Below, one piece after another: positions 63,501-64,000 of a DNA stretch of 64,000 nt. Both the position numbers and the translations under genes were made by a program. The stretch is taken from the NCBI RefSeq assembly GCF_014884385.1, contig NZ_WKFH01000003.1, positions 1,763,501-1,827,500 on the forward strand, read 5' to 3'. Below the pieces are notes generated by a model. The model was not told the origin of the DNA. It saw only the letters and a list, made by a program, of their open reading frames with translations, and did not search any database. Source of the stretch: Phycobacter azelaicus (lineage in GTDB: Bacteria > Pseudomonadota > Alphaproteobacteria > Rhodobacterales > Rhodobacteraceae). Within the stretch, counting starts at the first letter, position 1. Every line of letters begins with the position of its first letter.

Positions 63501-63737
63501 GGACAGGAGATTGAAGTACCCGCCGACAGATCTGCAACAGAGGTGCTTGCCGATCACGGGATCCATATCGACGTCAAATGCGCGGATGGCATCTGCGGCG
63601 TATGCAAATGCGGTCTGATCTCCGGCGAGGTGGAGCACCGCGACTTTGTTCTCTCCAAATCGCAAAGACAACAGTCCATCGTTCTCTGCCAATCCCGCGC
63701 CGCCCAGAAGGACGGCATCGTCGAGATTGATCTTTGA
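60516..63737 (+). CDS. Self-sufficient reductive dehalogenase (RdhA domain fused to flavin/[2Fe-2S] reductase)
   Basis: This 1,073-residue protein joins a cobalamin-dependent reductive dehalogenase (about 1-640) to a phthalate-dioxygenase-reductase-like unit (about 755-1,073). The RdhA part ends with two [4Fe-4S] motifs: C561/564/567/571 (CEACNKCARECP) and C597/610/613/617. The reductase has the flavin contact RQYSMSG (806-812), the NAD(P)H site GGGIGITPM (869-877) with YTCGPD (945-950), and a plant-type [2Fe-2S] site C1022/1027/1030/1058. There is no Tat signal and no RdhB anchor gene, so it is cytoplasmic and catabolic, like BhbA rather than respiratory RdhA. It should need cobalamin and NAD(P)H. 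Bromo- or chloro-phenolic substrates are plausible but unproven. Confidence 0.93.
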   Translation: MTIRFFSTRDRAVHLGPFPLERLRRVVSGKRPDLDLVPPFQPLAFSRPELPSSIVNAMGDYQAMMDAIRDGLVNKSRGECPEDPKERADHLKAFGYFTDASMVGIGPVPNEARLEQPYRNPGIDRLAHKLKTQQTKTLASGIDMIMADLRDAMEAPPSGIGEHSRAIVFLYEMPRDPHPGEAGCDWLQDAEHHRACLRASESAVVLANYIRLLGWDAKAHTGTSSDVDLNKLAVAAGLATVEGGILCAPYLGERFGLAAVTTDFDLAMDRPLVALGSQPSAATKGMKWWLGIGSERSALNGDPFAKRSFKDGPHPFETLKRVDTPTTYIDEARVARVPKRTDMFARSQFGDMGKGNQKASTGGFYVRKAAPSMAQRRMLGAFVLLQDGEPAEGERPTDAARNADNVKAASYWLGIDAVGISRCPDWTWYSHDATGAPIVPDQPHAISMIVDQGFDTTEGTSGDDWIAVAQSMRAYLRFSLLGGVIARQIRNLGYKAKAHTVMDGEVLQPPLLLLSGLGEVSRIGEVILNPFLGPRLKSGVVTTDMPLAHDKPIDFGLQSFCEACNKCARECPSGAITAGPKLMFNGYEIWKSDSQKCTTYRISTPGGAMCGRCMKTCPWNLEGIFAERPFRWAAMNIPKAAPVLAKMDDALGNGEMNPAKKWWWDLELEDDGGYRPTRNPVNARALQKDLDLRYEDQTLAVYPANLAPHPWPYPFPMDREAGIEAYQAMITAEEYQARRARGETGPWDHTYSNDTDSPVLQVVVSKAEQMSPNVTKYEFTAVDGSDLPEWTAGAHLDIVVAPEFLRQYSMSGDPADRSRYQIGVLREDEGRGGSKLLHRIFTEGRRVFISRPINHFPLDESAEKSFLMGGGIGITPMIAMAHRLHALGKPFELHYSVTDRADAGYLKDLETAPWADQLHLHVSTEGTRADLDKVLSGYRSGWHVYTCGPDRYMTAVVEAAERQGFPEDARHLEYFSAPEVPQYENHPFVLKLRRSGQEIEVPADRSATEVLADHGIHIDVKCADGICGVCKCGLISGEVEHRDFVLSKSQRQQSIVLCQSRAAQKDGIVEIDL

Positions 63738-64000
63738 CCGAGAGGGGAGGGAAGATTGGCGGCCAGAACTTGGGTGGGCAGTTCGGCATGAACTGATTCC
63801 TGTCTGCTCAAGGTCGGCTTCTGCACGTCCCATCGCTGCCTTGTAGCTCTTCGCGGACGAACCTCAACATCTTGATGCGGGCAGAATGTCGACTCGTTGG
63901 GAGTATCCCACGCCCGGGCCCGCCGGGGCTTCGTTTCCGAATGATCTGGTCGGTTTCTTGACTTGGGGTTCATGGAAAAGTATTTTAAATCAATGTATTG
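63738..64000. other. End of window after the dehalogenase gene
   Basis: I recognise no gene start, terminator with a clear T-run, or repeat in these last 263 bp. GC-rich complementary bases near 63912-63932 might form a hairpin. Open frames on both strands here look accidental. Confidence 0.4.

Overview
The window looks like a chromosomal segment of a marine alphaproteobacterium of the Roseobacter group (family Rhodobacteraceae; Ruegeria/Phaeobacter/Leisingera-like). The evidence is high-GC coding DNA, a TauR-Tpa-Xsc taurine route joined to SoeABC sulfite dehydrogenase, an AapJQMP amino-acid ABC transporter, an ATP12 chaperone, a TIGR02300 protein and the rpmH-rnpA-yidD...yidC-MOSC-engB...argB order. 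No rRNA, CRISPR array, integrase or intact insertion sequence was seen.

Layout. 1-0.9 kb: 3' part of dapA. 0.9-2.3 kb: an ECF41-type sigma factor with its AhpD-like partner and a matching promoter. 2.4-18.1 kb: an organosulfonate island. Taurine is transaminated by Tpa to sulfoacetaldehyde, and Xsc splits this into acetyl phosphate and sulfite. Pta and AckA process acetyl phosphate, a short citrate synthase may draw off acetyl-CoA, SoeABC oxidises sulfite, and a TauE-type carrier may export it. The MocR-type regulator TauR sits in the middle. An ArsR regulator with a DUF318 permease is embedded in the island. Three paired direct repeats related to CTGGACYTAA, each with a 22-23 bp pitch and about 75-95 bp before a start codon, mark a probable TauR regulon (xsc, tpa and the arsR-permease unit).

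18.5-21.4 kb: a BKACE (DUF849) enzyme with a class III aminotransferase and a GntR regulator, possibly for a beta-amino-acid-like compound. 21.5-23.6 kb: a metallohydrolase, TIGR02300, tRNA-Ala(GGC) and a PAS-like hypothetical gene. 23.7-29.2 kb: rplO-secY-adk-rpsM-rpsK-rpoA-rplQ, cut off from the rest of the spc operon. 29.3-36.3 kb: a Deg protease and RarA; a periplasmic multicopper oxidase; then a tightly packed crcB-rluC-HAD-ATP12 run. 36.5-41 kb: aapJQMP. 41-51.5 kb (mostly minus strand): sixA, a ferredoxin-like protein, argB, engB, a MOSC protein, yidC, an EAL protein, ttcA, yidD, rnpA and rpmH (too short for many ORF callers). 51.8-55.4 kb: a TVP38 protein, a flavoprotein and an orphan histidine kinase. 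55.5-57.6 kb: two identical tRNA-Arg(ACG) genes and a soluble PAS chemoreceptor. 57.8-60.3 kb: 5-oxoprolinase pxpBCA. 60.5-63.7 kb: a 1,073-residue reductive dehalogenase fused to its own flavin/[2Fe-2S] reductase, the most striking single gene here.

Start codons were moved inward from the longest frames wherever a Shine-Dalgarno sequence, ATGA-type overlap or family N-terminus supported it. Functions are inferred from recognisable motifs and context. No database search was run, and regulatory sites are predictions from reading the sequence.
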